Position numbers and translations under genes: made by a program. From the NCBI RefSeq assembly GCF_042649045.1, contig NZ_JBHSEF010000024.1, positions 55,855-119,854 of the forward strand: DNA of 64,000 nucleotides, written 5' to 3'. Source of the DNA: Chryseomicrobium palamuruense (lineage in GTDB: Bacteria > Bacillota > Bacilli > Bacillales_A > Planococcaceae). The notes below the pieces were generated by a model that had not been told where the DNA came from, made no database searches, and was given only the letters and a program-made list of their open reading frames with translations. Below are positions 15,094-23,607 of the stretch, one piece after another; position 1 is the stretch's first letter, and each line of letters starts with the position of its first letter.

Positions 15094-15759
15094 ATGAAGC
15101 AACCAGTCATCTTTTGTGATTTTGACGGTACCATCACGACAAACGATAACATAATCGCAATCATGAAGCATTTCGATCCACCGGGTTGGGAACCCATTAA
15201 AGACGACATTCTCGCACAAACCATCTCCATTCGCGAAGGTGTTCAACAGATGTTCTCCCTCTTGCCATCGTCCAAAAAAGATGAGGTCCTCGCCTATGTG
15301 CTCGAGCAGGCAGAGATTCGGGAAGGCTTCGAAGAATTTGTGGCTTATACAAAACAAAACAATATACCGCTTTACATTGTCAGTGGCGGTATCGACTTTT
15401 TTGTCTACCCACTACTCGAACCGTTCGGACCTTTCGCAGGCATTTATTGCAACGAAGCGGATTTTTCAGGTGACACGATCCACATTAACTTCCCACACGG
15501 TTGCGATGATCAATGTGATAGCCAAGGGTGCGGTTGCTGCAAGCCGTCGATTATTCGGAAGTTGCTAGCAGAGGATGCAACGAGCATTGTCATCGGTGAT
15601 TCGATTACCGACCTGCAAGCGGCAAAACAAGCAGACCTGGTCATCGCTCGCGACTTTCTCATCAAAAAATGTGAGGAACTCGACATCACTTATCAGCCCT
15701 TCGAGAAATTCGGGGACGTGACGGAAATCATCGATGCAAGATTGGGGGTGCGGAAATGA
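15094..15759 (+). CDS. mtnX: 2-hydroxy-3-keto-5-methylthiopentenyl-1-phosphate phosphatase
   Basis: MtnX dephosphorylates the MtnW product to the acireductone. The 221-residue HAD-family phosphatase has motif I FCDFDGTIT (Asp9 nucleophile, Asp11), motif II VSGGIDFF, and motif III/IV GDSITDLQAAKQADLVIA. The insert DQCDSQGCGCCKPS (about 136-149) with four cysteines is characteristic of MtnX and may bind a metal. It starts 3 bp after mtnW and overlaps mtnB by 4 bp, so translation is coupled. The enzyme pair MtnW/MtnX replaces the fused MtnC enolase-phosphatase of other bacteria. Confidence 0.95.
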   Translation: MKQPVIFCDFDGTITTNDNIIAIMKHFDPPGWEPIKDDILAQTISIREGVQQMFSLLPSSKKDEVLAYVLEQAEIREGFEEFVAYTKQNNIPLYIVSGGIDFFVYPLLEPFGPFAGIYCNEADFSGDTIHINFPHGCDDQCDSQGCGCCKPSIIRKLLAEDATSIVIGDSITDLQAAKQADLVIARDFLIKKCEELDITYQPFEKFGDVTEIIDARLGVRK

Positions 15760-16382
15760 CCCAACAAACGCTGAATAACTTTCAAGAAAAATGGTCGGAG
15801 CTTGCGGACGTTAAGGATGTACTGGCTGCGCGCGACTGGTTTATGGGCACGAGCGGCAATCTTGCGATCAAAGTGAACGATGAACCGCTCCATTTTCTGG
15901 TGACCGCAAGTGGCAAGGATAAATACAAACGGACAGATGAGGATTTCCTCCTAGTCGATGAGGCAGGCGAGCCGGTCGAAACCACTCACCTCAAGCCTTC
16001 CACTGAAACCTTGTTGCACAGCGCGATTTACAATAAAACCGGTGCCGGCTGTAGCCTTCACGTCCACACCGTTGCCAATAATGTCTTGTCTGAGCTTTAC
16101 GGCGACGATGGCAAAATTGATTTCAATGGGCAGGAACTTATTAAGGCATTCGGCCTGTGGGATGAAAATGCTCTGCTGAGCATCCCGATTATCGCCAACC
16201 ACGCCGACATTCCGAAGCTAACCGAAGTTTTTGCGAAACACCTGACAGCCGACAAAGGTGCTGTGCTGATTCGCAACCACGGTATTACCGTGTGGGGCAA
16301 AGATGCATTCGAAGCAAAGAAATTGCTAGAAGCGAGCGAGTTTTTATTCCAATATCAGCTGGCCCTTCTGCAACTAAAATAA
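15756..16382 (+). CDS. mtnB: Methylthioribulose-1-phosphate dehydratase
   Basis: MtnB dehydrates methylthioribulose-1-phosphate to the 2,3-diketone used by MtnW. The 208-residue class II aldolase/adducin-fold protein has the zinc ligands in LHVHTVANN and the later NHGITVWGKD, and the phosphate-binding GTSGNLAIKV near residue 30. The ATGA overlap with mtnX implies coupled translation. The family also contains fuculose and ribulose phosphate aldolases, but the operon context settles the function. Confidence 0.95.
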   Translation: MTQQTLNNFQEKWSELADVKDVLAARDWFMGTSGNLAIKVNDEPLHFLVTASGKDKYKRTDEDFLLVDEAGEPVETTHLKPSTETLLHSAIYNKTGAGCSLHVHTVANNVLSELYGDDGKIDFNGQELIKAFGLWDENALLSIPIIANHADIPKLTEVFAKHLTADKGAVLIRNHGITVWGKDAFEAKKLLEASEFLFQYQLALLQLK

Positions 16383-16408
16383 AACCAAATCAGAGAGGAA
16401 GATTTACA

Positions 16409-16942
16409 ATGGCAATCATTAAGATTCAAGGTACAGAGGAAACAATCGAAGTGCAAAACGAAGTCGCGGCATTTTTGGAACAGCAGGAAGTTGTCTATGA
16501 GCATTGGGACATCGAGAAATTACCGGAACCGCTTCGTGAAAAATTCGATTTAAGCGATGACGAAAAAGAACAAATTCTTCAAGCATTCAAAACGGAAATC
16601 GACGACATCTCAGAGCGCCGTGGCTACAAAGCGGCTGACGTGATTTCCCTATCTGATTCCAACCCGAAGCTCGACGAATTATTGAAAAACTTTCAGCGCA
16701 AACACATCCATACGGACGACGAAGTGCGCTACATTGTCAGCGGCCACGGGGTGTTCATCATCCAGGGCAAAGACGAGCGCTTTTTCGAAGTCCATCTGAC
16801 GCCGGGCGATTTGATTTCTGTACCGGAAAACATCACTCATTATTTCACATTGTCCGATGACCGCAAAGTCGTTGCCGTGCGCATCTTTGTTACGACCGAA
16901 GGCTGGGTGCCAGTTTACCAGGAAGAAAGCGTTCAAAGCTGA
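16409..16942 (+). CDS. mtnD: Acireductone dioxygenase
   Basis: MtnD oxidises acireductone to 2-keto-4-methylthiobutyrate and formate with iron, or to an off-pathway product with nickel. The product is 177 residues from ATG 16409, which follows GAGAGGAA; the open frame extends upstream into mtnB but that part has no start site. The cupin metal ligands are HIHTDDE (two His, one Glu) and the later histidine in ENITHYF. It is the last salvage gene here and is followed by a strong terminator. The final transaminase gene (mtnE) is not in this window. Confidence 0.95.
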   Translation: MAIIKIQGTEETIEVQNEVAAFLEQQEVVYEHWDIEKLPEPLREKFDLSDDEKEQILQAFKTEIDDISERRGYKAADVISLSDSNPKLDELLKNFQRKHIHTDDEVRYIVSGHGVFIIQGKDERFFEVHLTPGDLISVPENITHYFTLSDDRKVVAVRIFVTTEGWVPVYQEESVQS

Positions 16943-16950
16943 ATAGACTG

Positions 16951-16980
16951 AAAAACCGCAGCCGTCGCTGCGGTTTTTTT
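16951..16980 (+). terminator. Terminator of the mtnWXBD operon
   Basis: AAAAACCGCAGC (16951-16962) pairs with GCTGCGGTTTTT (16967-16978) around a CGTC loop, followed by T residues. It lies 8 bp after the mtnD stop codon. Confidence 0.9.
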
Positions 16981-17009
16981 ACGACTATCGCATCCGCCTG
17001 CACGGGTAA

Positions 17010-17038
17010 TTGACTCTTTTCATGCAGTCATGTAAAAT
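17010..17038 (+). promoter_or_regulatory. Promoter of the preQ1-riboswitch/queT transcript
   Basis: A -35 TTGACT (17010-17015) and -10 TAAAAT (17033-17038) are separated by 17 bp. It ends 16 bp before the riboswitch stem. Confidence 0.65.
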
Positions 17039-17054
17039 CAATTCTTGTGTGTGT

Positions 17055-17094
17055 ACGTGGTTCGAGATCCTCCCACGTAAAAAAACTAAGGAGT
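17055..17094 (+). promoter_or_regulatory. PreQ1-I riboswitch upstream of queT
   Basis: The stem ACGTGG (17055-17060) / CCACGT (17073-17078) carries the loop TTCGAGATCCTC, followed by the A-rich tail AAAAAACTAAGGAG. This matches the class I preQ1 aptamer, in which the tail forms the H-type pseudoknot. AAGGAG (17088-17093) is also the ribosome site of the ATG at 17103, so preQ1 binding should block translation initiation. No terminator hairpin lies between, so control is translational. Confidence 0.93.
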
Positions 17095-17102
17095 TTTGAC
17101 AA

Positions 17103-17588
17103 ATGAAAATGAAGACGTTAACAGTCAATGGAATTATTGCTGCACTTTATGTAGCGGTTGCCATGGCTCTTCCCTTTTTAGCGTTTGGTGCTATTCAATT
17201 TCGTATCGCTGAGATGTTCAATCACTTGATTGTCTTTAATAAACGCTACATCTTCGGGATTCTCGCTGGTGTATTTATCACTAATCTTTTTTCACCTCTG
17301 GGCATGTATGATTTAGTGTTTGGGGTGGCGCATTCAGCCATTTCCTTACTTCTTGTTATTCTAATTGCCCCTAAATTGAAGACGCTGGTTCAGAAGATGA
17401 TACTCAACAGTATCGTATTCACTTTCACAACGTTCATCATTGCGTATGAGTTGTTGCTCGTTTTTGAACTTCCTTTCTTCTTGACATGGCTAACGGTTGC
17501 CGCTGGTGAATTAGCCGTCATGTTAGTGGGAATTCCTGTGTTTATTGCTCTGAATAAACGTCTACAGTTCTCAAAACTACTTGATTAA
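17103..17588 (+). CDS. queT: Queuosine-precursor ECF transporter S component QueT
   Basis: This 161-residue integral membrane protein has about five hydrophobic helices. It opens with TLTVNGIIAALYVAVAMAL and FGAIQFRIAEMFNHLIVF, the hallmark of the QueT family. It is the substrate-binding component for queuosine precursors and works with the shared ECF energising module encoded elsewhere. The preQ1-I riboswitch directly upstream confirms the link to queuosine supply. It is monocistronic with its own promoter and terminator. Confidence 0.92.
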   Translation: MKMKTLTVNGIIAALYVAVAMALPFLAFGAIQFRIAEMFNHLIVFNKRYIFGILAGVFITNLFSPLGMYDLVFGVAHSAISLLLVILIAPKLKTLVQKMILNSIVFTFTTFIIAYELLLVFELPFFLTWLTVAAGELAVMLVGIPVFIALNKRLQFSKLLD

Positions 17589-17616
17589 CGTGTACATTTT
17601 TGTACGCGTTTTTTTA
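17587..17616 (+). terminator. Terminator of queT
   Basis: AACGTGTACA and TGTACGCGTT pair (one G-T wobble) around TTTT, followed by a T-run. It begins inside the queT stop codon. Confidence 0.8.
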
Positions 17617-17705
17617 TATCTAAAGAAGGGTATCTTTCGATACAGCTGTCGAAATAAAAAAGATTTATGGTAGGTACATAGAATCTGAGGGAATGAGGAA
17701 TGACA

Positions 17706-19154
17706 ATGGCCAGATGGAGAAAATGGTCGAAACGAAAAAAATGGGTGTTTTCTATTTTGGTAGTCCTTATTTTAGCTTATACTGTCTCTATTTTATGGCA
17801 CACTTTTAAACCTTTGCCAGAAGGTGTTTCGTATAATGGAGACCTCCAACCGATTTCATCCATCGATATGGTGACGGATTTAACCTATGCTACGGATACT
17901 TCAGGTGACACAAGAAAAACAGAGAATGAGATTTTTAATACCATCTATCAAATGATTGAGGACGCAGAAGAATTCGTCGTAGTCGACTTCTTCTTAGTTG
18001 ATGGGTTTTTTGAGGAAGATGAAGGATTTCCTCCTATTGTCGATACTTTATCCGAGACTATGGCGGAGAAGAAACGACAAAATCCTGAAATGCCTGTCAT
18101 CTTTATTACGGACCCTTTGAATCAAGGATATGGTTCCTATGAAAACAAATGGTTCAAAAAAATGCGGGATGCAGGTGTTGAGATCGTCTATACTGACCTC
18201 GACAAATTGCGAGACTCTACCCCGATTTACTCTGGAATATATCGTACACTCTTCCAGTGGTTTGATTTTGGTGGCAAAGGATGGATTCCAAATGCAATGG
18301 CAAGTGAGGCACCTAAAATGACGATTGCATCCTACCTCACTTTACTAAATGTAAAAGCCAATCACCGAAAGCTTGTAGTCACGGAAAAAGAAGGGATGGT
18401 GTCTTCTGCGAATCCACATGATGCAAGTGGCTTACACGGAAATATTGCTTTAAAATTTACGGGTTCCGCGTTACTTAATGATTTATTAGAAGCAGAAGAA
18501 GCTGTGTCCAAGTTTTCAGGTGGTCCAGATTTACCTCGCGTAACAGAAATCGAAGAAGAAGCTGTCTATGAAGGGCAACTACTGACGGAGAAAAAAATCT
18601 TGGATGCTCTATTAACTGATATTGCAGCAACAAAAGAAGGCGATTCAATTCATCTCATGATGTTCTTTATTGCGAAGCGGGATATTGTGAACGCCCTTAT
18701 CGATGCGGCAAACAGAGGGGTCGATGTTAAATTAATTCTCGATCCCAATGAAAATTCATTTGGACGAGAAAAATCAGGGCTGCCGAATCGACCAGTTGTA
18801 CAGGAAATGGTGGAGGATACTGAAGGAAAACTAGAGGTCAGGTGGTACAACACTGTCATCGGTCAGTACCACAGCAAAGCAATTCACATCCAAACCAATC
18901 GATCGGTTATTTCAAGTGGAGCTGCCAACTACACGGAACGTACATTAGACAATTACAATCTTGAAGCCAATCTGCGTGTCGTCGCTGAGAATGACAGTGA
19001 TCTCGCTCGAGAATTCACAGCCTATTTCGAACGGCTCTGGACGAACCAAGACGGAGTCTTCACTCTAGATGTGGAAGAGTACCAGGATGGTTTCACCTGG
19101 TGGCAACGCTGGATTTATGCATTCCAAAAATTAACCAAGGTAACCACCTACTAA
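17706..19154 (+). CDS. Membrane-anchored phospholipase D-like protein
   Basis: This predicted phosphatidyltransferase or phosphodiesterase of the PLD/cardiolipin synthase superfamily has an N-terminal transmembrane helix (about 13-31) and two PLD repeats in an extracellular part. Repeat 1 has HRKLVVTE...SSANPHDASG and repeat 2 has HSKAIHIQ...SSGAANYTERTLDNYNLE. Both His/Lys pairs of the HxK motif are present, but the usual aspartate four residues later is Glu in the first repeat and Gln in the second. The start is ATG 17706 (GAGGA 6 bases upstream); ATG 17700 is also possible, giving 484 residues. It is monocistronic. Lipid specificity is unknown. Confidence 0.8.
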   Translation: MARWRKWSKRKKWVFSILVVLILAYTVSILWHTFKPLPEGVSYNGDLQPISSIDMVTDLTYATDTSGDTRKTENEIFNTIYQMIEDAEEFVVVDFFLVDGFFEEDEGFPPIVDTLSETMAEKKRQNPEMPVIFITDPLNQGYGSYENKWFKKMRDAGVEIVYTDLDKLRDSTPIYSGIYRTLFQWFDFGGKGWIPNAMASEAPKMTIASYLTLLNVKANHRKLVVTEKEGMVSSANPHDASGLHGNIALKFTGSALLNDLLEAEEAVSKFSGGPDLPRVTEIEEEAVYEGQLLTEKKILDALLTDIAATKEGDSIHLMMFFIAKRDIVNALIDAANRGVDVKLILDPNENSFGREKSGLPNRPVVQEMVEDTEGKLEVRWYNTVIGQYHSKAIHIQTNRSVISSGAANYTERTLDNYNLEANLRVVAENDSDLAREFTAYFERLWTNQDGVFTLDVEEYQDGFTWWQRWIYAFQKLTKVTTY

Positions 19155-19156
19155 AC

Positions 19157-19187
19157 ACGTATCCTCTTGCCGGAGGATACGTTTTTT
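19157..19187. terminator. Terminator between the PLD-like gene and nos
   Basis: ACGTATCCTC (19157-19166) pairs with GAGGATACGT (19173-19182), with a T-run on the plus strand. The stop codon of the convergent nos gene overlaps its right edge; the minus strand has no good T-run, so it mainly serves the PLD-like gene. Confidence 0.8.
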
Positions 19188-20238
19188 AATAGGGATTTGG
19201 TTGATAAAGAAAAGCAGGCGACTTTTTGGTATTGTCATAGGGTTTATGAAATACATGTGTTGTAGCTGGTGACATCGGTGGTATTAACCAACTCCATGTA
19301 CCTGTAACGTCTCTGCCTTTCTTTGACTCTTGCTCTTCAAATTGTTTGAACTGGATAGCAGCTGTGTGATGATCCACTATGCTGACTCCCTGTTCTCGAA
19401 AGGAATGCAATACCGCGACGTTTAACTCGACAAGTGCTCGGTCCTTCCATAGGCTCGATGCACTTTTTTGATTTAGTTGTAATAAATCTGCGACAGCAGG
19501 AAGTTGGTTGTAACGGTGTTCATCCGCAAGATTTCGCGCACCGATTTCAGTTCCCATATACCACCCGTTAAAAGGCGCTGCTGGAAACTCAATGCCTCCA
19601 ATCTCTAGTTTCATGGAAGAAATGATAGGCACTGCATACCATTTCAAAGATAAGTCAGTAAATGCGGGAACTTCCGGATGAGAAAGCTGGACTTCAAGAA
19701 CTACATCCGGCGGTATGCGAACAATGACTGGTTCTTCGTCACCTACTTGGAAAATGAGTGGAAGGACATCAAAAGGAGTCCCTTTGCCTTCCCAGCCCAG
19801 TCGTTCACATTGCTGAGTAAATGCCAGTGAATCGGAATCGCCTATAATCGTCTCACCCACCTGATAGCCTGCATATCGAATCAATTGATGATTCCATATA
19901 CGAACGGAAGGATGAAAGACCGTGATGGTCGGCTTGATTTTGCCTTGATTGGTCGCATAGCGGATATGATCAATCAATGCGTCGGCAATTTCCTCTGATT
20001 GCTGGATATGTCGACAATCCCGTACATGCATGGTTTTCCAAAAGAGACGACCAATACATTTATTACTATTTCGCCAAGCAAGTTTTGCTCCATAATTTAA
20101 CTCTTCATATGTTAAGGAGTATGTACCGGTTGCCTCAATTTCAGCAGCAACTTCACTACATCTATTGTGAAAATCAACAGGGTCTTTGTGTTCTTCTTCA
20201 AAGAAGTGTTTTAAAAATTGGTGTGCTTGAGTTTTCAT
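19186..20238 (-). CDS. nos: Bacterial nitric oxide synthase oxygenase
   Basis: This haem enzyme oxidises L-arginine to citrulline and NO. It consists of the oxygenase domain only (350 residues), so an external reductase is needed, as in other Bacillales. The haem-ligating Cys61 sits in LAWRNSNKCIGR, the arginine-binding glutamate in GWYMGTEIGARN, and the pterin-side TGTWSWLIPPMSPATTHVFH segment is intact. A strong ribosome site GGGGAGGG precedes ATG 20238. It is monocistronic. In relatives NO protects against oxidative stress and some antibiotics; nothing in the neighbourhood adds to that. Confidence 0.95.
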   Translation of the reverse strand: MKTQAHQFLKHFFEEEHKDPVDFHNRCSEVAAEIEATGTYSLTYEELNYGAKLAWRNSNKCIGRLFWKTMHVRDCRHIQQSEEIADALIDHIRYATNQGKIKPTITVFHPSVRIWNHQLIRYAGYQVGETIIGDSDSLAFTQQCERLGWEGKGTPFDVLPLIFQVGDEEPVIVRIPPDVVLEVQLSHPEVPAFTDLSLKWYAVPIISSMKLEIGGIEFPAAPFNGWYMGTEIGARNLADEHRYNQLPAVADLLQLNQKSASSLWKDRALVELNVAVLHSFREQGVSIVDHHTAAIQFKQFEEQESKKGRDVTGTWSWLIPPMSPATTHVFHKPYDNTKKSPAFLYQPNPY

Positions 20239-20286
20239 AGGTTCTACCCTCCCCTTCTATCCTATCTTGCGGACGGGAGAAAACGC

Positions 20287-20316
20287 AAAAAAAGCCCTCT
20301 AACACACGAGAGCTTT
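20287..20316 (-). terminator. Terminator of the TPR-GGDEF gene
   Basis: On the minus strand AAAGCTCT pairs with the AGGGCTTT end of the hairpin around TGTGT, followed by a T7 run. It is 8 bp after the stop codon at 20324. Confidence 0.7.
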
Positions 20317-20323
20317 GTGACCG

Positions 20324-21934
20324 TTATTTGTCGGTGGATGTTGGAAAATCATTGTCGACTATGTAGCGATTTCTTCCTTGCAGCTTCGCATCATAGAGAA
20401 GTTGATCCGCCTGATGATAGAGATATTCAAAATGTTCGTGAACATTTCGAGAAGTAACGAGCCCTCCTCCACTGATTGTCAGTTTAGATTGCGTAGAGGG
20501 CGTTAGTGTATAATAAAGTCCGATTTTTTCAATTTCTTGTTTTAACTGATATAAGATGTTGTTTGCTTGCTGGGGTTCAGTAACGGATACGATGCACAAA
20601 AATTCCTCTCCTCCCATGCGGGAGACAATCCCGGTATGCGCTTGCTGGTCGATAACCAATTGCATAGCAGCTGAGGCCAGTTTGAGTGCTTCGTCTCCTT
20701 TGACATGTCCATGAACATCATTATATTTTTTAAAATAATCGACATCCAAAAGTAAGAAGAGGTGAAGCTCCTTCGTGAATTTAGGAAGTGCATGGAACAA
20801 CCCTTTACGGTTCAATATCTTTGTTAATTCATCGGTATAGATTTCTTCACTTAACTGTTCATTCGATTTCTTTAGTTGTCTATAAAGAAGCTTTTGATGA
20901 TCAATTTCATATGTTAACTGTTCATTTAGTCGAGCTAATGACTCATGGTCTGTTCCCTGCAAAAGCTCGACCCGTAAGAGCTCCAGTTTACCTCGTACAA
21001 CGGAGGCTTCAATTACTTGTTCCACTTTATGATAGTGTTTAAAATAATTTAGTGCAGCTTCAAACTCTTTATTCCGTTCATAGTATTCTGAAAGACGCTT
21101 ATACACTTTTTTCAGTTGCTGATGAGCATTCATTCCTGCAGCAATTCGTTCCGCTTCAAGTAACAACTCTTCATAGCTCGACTCGTAATCGGATACGAGG
21201 TCAGACAGATTTAGTATGACTTCCGTAAGATAAAGTTGATTTCCCCCTGCCGATAATCTCCGGTAAGCTTGTTGGTAAAAATAATCGGCTTTTTTAGTAT
21301 TCCCTTGCCTCCAGAAAACCGATCCCAACTTATTTTCGATGTCCGCTAATGCAGAAAAATCATCCTCGTGAATCAGTATCTGATAACTTTGAATAAAATA
21401 ATCGTAGGCCTTCTCGAGCCTGTCTTCTATCATATGAAGTTGCCCTAAATTTTCAAGAATAATGGCCTGAAAGAATAGTTCATTCAGATGCTCGGCATGA
21501 TCAAGAGCTTGTTGATAATGTTGTTTGGCATAAAGAAAGTCTTCTGTTTCACGATAGACTTCACCGATATTGTTTTCAATGCGACAGAGTGTCATCATAT
21601 AATCGTTCGCTTTCGCGATGTCTTTGGCTTGAAAGAATTGTTTTAATGCCTTTTCATAAAATCCATTATAGAAATAAACGACCCCGATCAAATTATATGT
21701 TTTCGCCAATCCTTCAGAACATTCTACGTGTTGAAAGACTTGTTCCGCCTGGTACGCGTAGTTTAAACACTGCGCCATCTTCGATAAATAACGATACGCA
21801 AGCGCTATTAAAAAATAGACTTCCCCCTGCTGTTGTTCAGGAAGAGTTTTCGTTTCTAGAAGTTGAAGAGCTTGGTCAATGACCGACTGCGGGTCTTTAG
21901 GTATACGGGCGTGCCATTCTTTCCAAAGCTGCAT
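20324..21934 (-). CDS. TPR-repeat diguanylate cyclase (GGDEF)
   Basis: This predicted cytoplasmic sensor makes cyclic di-GMP. The start is ATG 21934 (AGGGAAG 6 bases upstream); an upstream ATG at 21958 lacks a ribosome site. From 21934 the product has 536 residues. About 330 N-terminal residues form tandem TPR units (for example LAKTYNLIGVVYFYNGFYEKA and ILENLGQLHMIEDRLEKAYDY). A coiled segment (about 340-375) and a GGDEF domain (about 375-530) follow, with DELTKILNRKG, LDVDYFKKYND, GHVKGDEAL and the active site SRMGGEEF. No RxxD inhibitory site is seen before GGEEF. TPRs replace the usual sensory PAS/GAF domains, so protein-protein input is likely. Confidence 0.88.
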   Translation of the reverse strand: MQLWKEWHARIPKDPQSVIDQALQLLETKTLPEQQQGEVYFLIALAYRYLSKMAQCLNYAYQAEQVFQHVECSEGLAKTYNLIGVVYFYNGFYEKALKQFFQAKDIAKANDYMMTLCRIENNIGEVYRETEDFLYAKQHYQQALDHAEHLNELFFQAIILENLGQLHMIEDRLEKAYDYFIQSYQILIHEDDFSALADIENKLGSVFWRQGNTKKADYFYQQAYRRLSAGGNQLYLTEVILNLSDLVSDYESSYEELLLEAERIAAGMNAHQQLKKVYKRLSEYYERNKEFEAALNYFKHYHKVEQVIEASVVRGKLELLRVELLQGTDHESLARLNEQLTYEIDHQKLLYRQLKKSNEQLSEEIYTDELTKILNRKGLFHALPKFTKELHLFLLLDVDYFKKYNDVHGHVKGDEALKLASAAMQLVIDQQAHTGIVSRMGGEEFLCIVSVTEPQQANNILYQLKQEIEKIGLYYTLTPSTQSKLTISGGGLVTSRNVHEHFEYLYHQADQLLYDAKLQGRNRYIVDNDFPTSTDK

Positions 21935-22017
21935 CCAACTTCCCTCCATTTCCATCATATATACTTATTTTAAGGAAATCGAGAGAATGCGTAAACACCT
22001 ATTTTTTAATAGAAATA

Positions 22018-22048
22018 GAAGCTACAGTGATGTCTGTAGCTTCATCAA
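22018..22048 (-). terminator. Terminator of selO
   Basis: GAAGCTACAG (22018-22027) and CTGTAGCTTC (22034-22043) form a perfect 10-bp stem with a 6-base loop. The T-tract on the minus strand is interrupted (TATTTCTATT), so efficiency may be moderate. Confidence 0.65.
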
Positions 22049-23470
22049 TTACGTCCCACAATATGTGACAAATGGTTGATCGGTATCCGGCGGCAATTGC
22101 TGCTTTGTCAGTTGGTCTTGTGTATAGTCAAAGGGATTTTTTACTAGTGTCAGTAGTTCATAAAACGGTTGCATGTTCCCCACTTCTTCAGCTATGTCTA
22201 ATGCCTGTTGAACCAAATGATTTCGCGGGATGAGAGCAGGATTGACTTGTTGCATCCGCTTACGAAGTTCAAGCGAATCTTCTTCAGCCGTCGCTTGCTG
22301 CCAATCGGCAAGCCAACGAACCCCTACTTCCGTCCTGAACACAGACTCTGTCTTAGGTATTCCTAATGTTAAGCTTCGGAAAGTGAGTGTAAAGTCAGCC
22401 TTCTCACTGGCCATGAGCTCAAGCAAACGATTGGCGAGACGGACATTCTCAGGTGTTGTTTCAAGGAATCCGATTTTTTTAATCAAGCCTAAATTGTAGG
22501 CATCTTGGAATGATTGAGGAAACTGATCTAAAATCTGTTGTGCGTCACCTGCTGCTTGCTCGGGATCTTCATGTAAGAGCGGCAAGAGGCTTTCGGCAAA
22601 ACGAGCCAGATTCCATCCTGCTATTCCAGGTTGATTACCATAGGCATATCTTCCTTGGCGGTCGATTGAACTGAAGACAGTGGCTGGATCGTACGTATCT
22701 AAAAAGGCGCACGGACCATAATCAATGGTTTCACCACTGAGTGCCATGTTATCTGTGTTCATGACGCCGTGAACGAACCCTACGAGTTGCCACTTCGCTA
22801 GTAATTCGGCCTGTTGGTGAATGACATGTTCAAGCAAGGCATGATATGGGTTTTCATTTGTTTCGATTTGAAAGTGTGCAAGAGCATAGTCAGCTAATGC
22901 CCGAAGATCTTCTGTCGTGCCATAGTTTCGGGCGTATTGGAATGTTCCCACGCGCAGGTGACTTTTCGCGACACGAGTTAAAATAGCTCCTGGCAAGACA
23001 CTCTCCCGTTGTATCCCTTCTCCTGTGTAGACGACCGCGAGAGACCGCGTTGTGGGAATCCGTAATTCATTCATCGCTTCACTCATCACGTATTCTCGTA
23101 ACATCGGACCAAGAGCCGCGCGCCCGTCCCCACCTCGTGAAAATGGCGTTCTTCCACTTCCCTTTAACTGAATATCTCGACTTAGTCCGTCTGCTGCTTG
23201 TCGTTCCCCGAGGAGTATGGCACGGCCATCGCCGAGCATGGTAAAGTTCCCGAATTGATGCCCAGCGTACGCTTGCGCAATCGGAGTCAACGAATCAGGA
23301 ATCTCATTTCCAGCTAAAAGACCTGTTAAGTGTTCCGGTGTCTCTTCGATATGTAATTCTTTTGCAAGCTCATCGTTCCAAATAATAAGTTGCGGCTCAT
23401 GGACGGGTGTAGGATGTACTTTTTTATAGAATATCTCTGGTAGATTTAAATAGGATTGCGTTAGGTTCAC
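22049..23470 (-). CDS. selO: SelO/YdiU-type protein adenylyltransferase
   Basis: This pseudokinase-fold enzyme transfers AMP from ATP to protein hydroxyls in characterised homologues. The product is 473 residues from GTG 23470, which follows AAGGGAAG by 8 bases; the longer frame from 23506 lacks a site. Family blocks include AQAYAGHQFGNFTMLGDGRAILLGE, DIQLKGSGRTPFSRGGDGRAALGPMLREY (split here from one continuous block), RVGTFQYA and FVHGVMNTDNMALSGETIDYGPCAF with the metal-binding Asn and Asp. There is no selenocysteine, as in most bacteria. It is monocistronic. Targets in Bacillales are not known. Confidence 0.92.
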   Translation of the reverse strand: MNLTQSYLNLPEIFYKKVHPTPVHEPQLIIWNDELAKELHIEETPEHLTGLLAGNEIPDSLTPIAQAYAGHQFGNFTMLGDGRAILLGERQAADGLSRDIQLKGSGRTPFSRGGDGRAALGPMLREYVMSEAMNELRIPTTRSLAVVYTGEGIQRESVLPGAILTRVAKSHLRVGTFQYARNYGTTEDLRALADYALAHFQIETNENPYHALLEHVIHQQAELLAKWQLVGFVHGVMNTDNMALSGETIDYGPCAFLDTYDPATVFSSIDRQGRYAYGNQPGIAGWNLARFAESLLPLLHEDPEQAAGDAQQILDQFPQSFQDAYNLGLIKKIGFLETTPENVRLANRLLELMASEKADFTLTFRSLTLGIPKTESVFRTEVGVRWLADWQQATAEEDSLELRKRMQQVNPALIPRNHLVQQALDIAEEVGNMQPFYELLTLVKNPFDYTQDQLTKQQLPPDTDQPFVTYCGT

Positions 23471-23607
23471 AAGTAGAACTTCCCTTCTGAATCGAAAATT
23501 GTACAAACAGTATACATTCTGTGCGAAAGAAATACGAATTATGCGACTTCTTCTTACATCTTCGTTACTATAGAAAGTAATACACGTTGATGAGGGAGGA
23601 AAAAATA

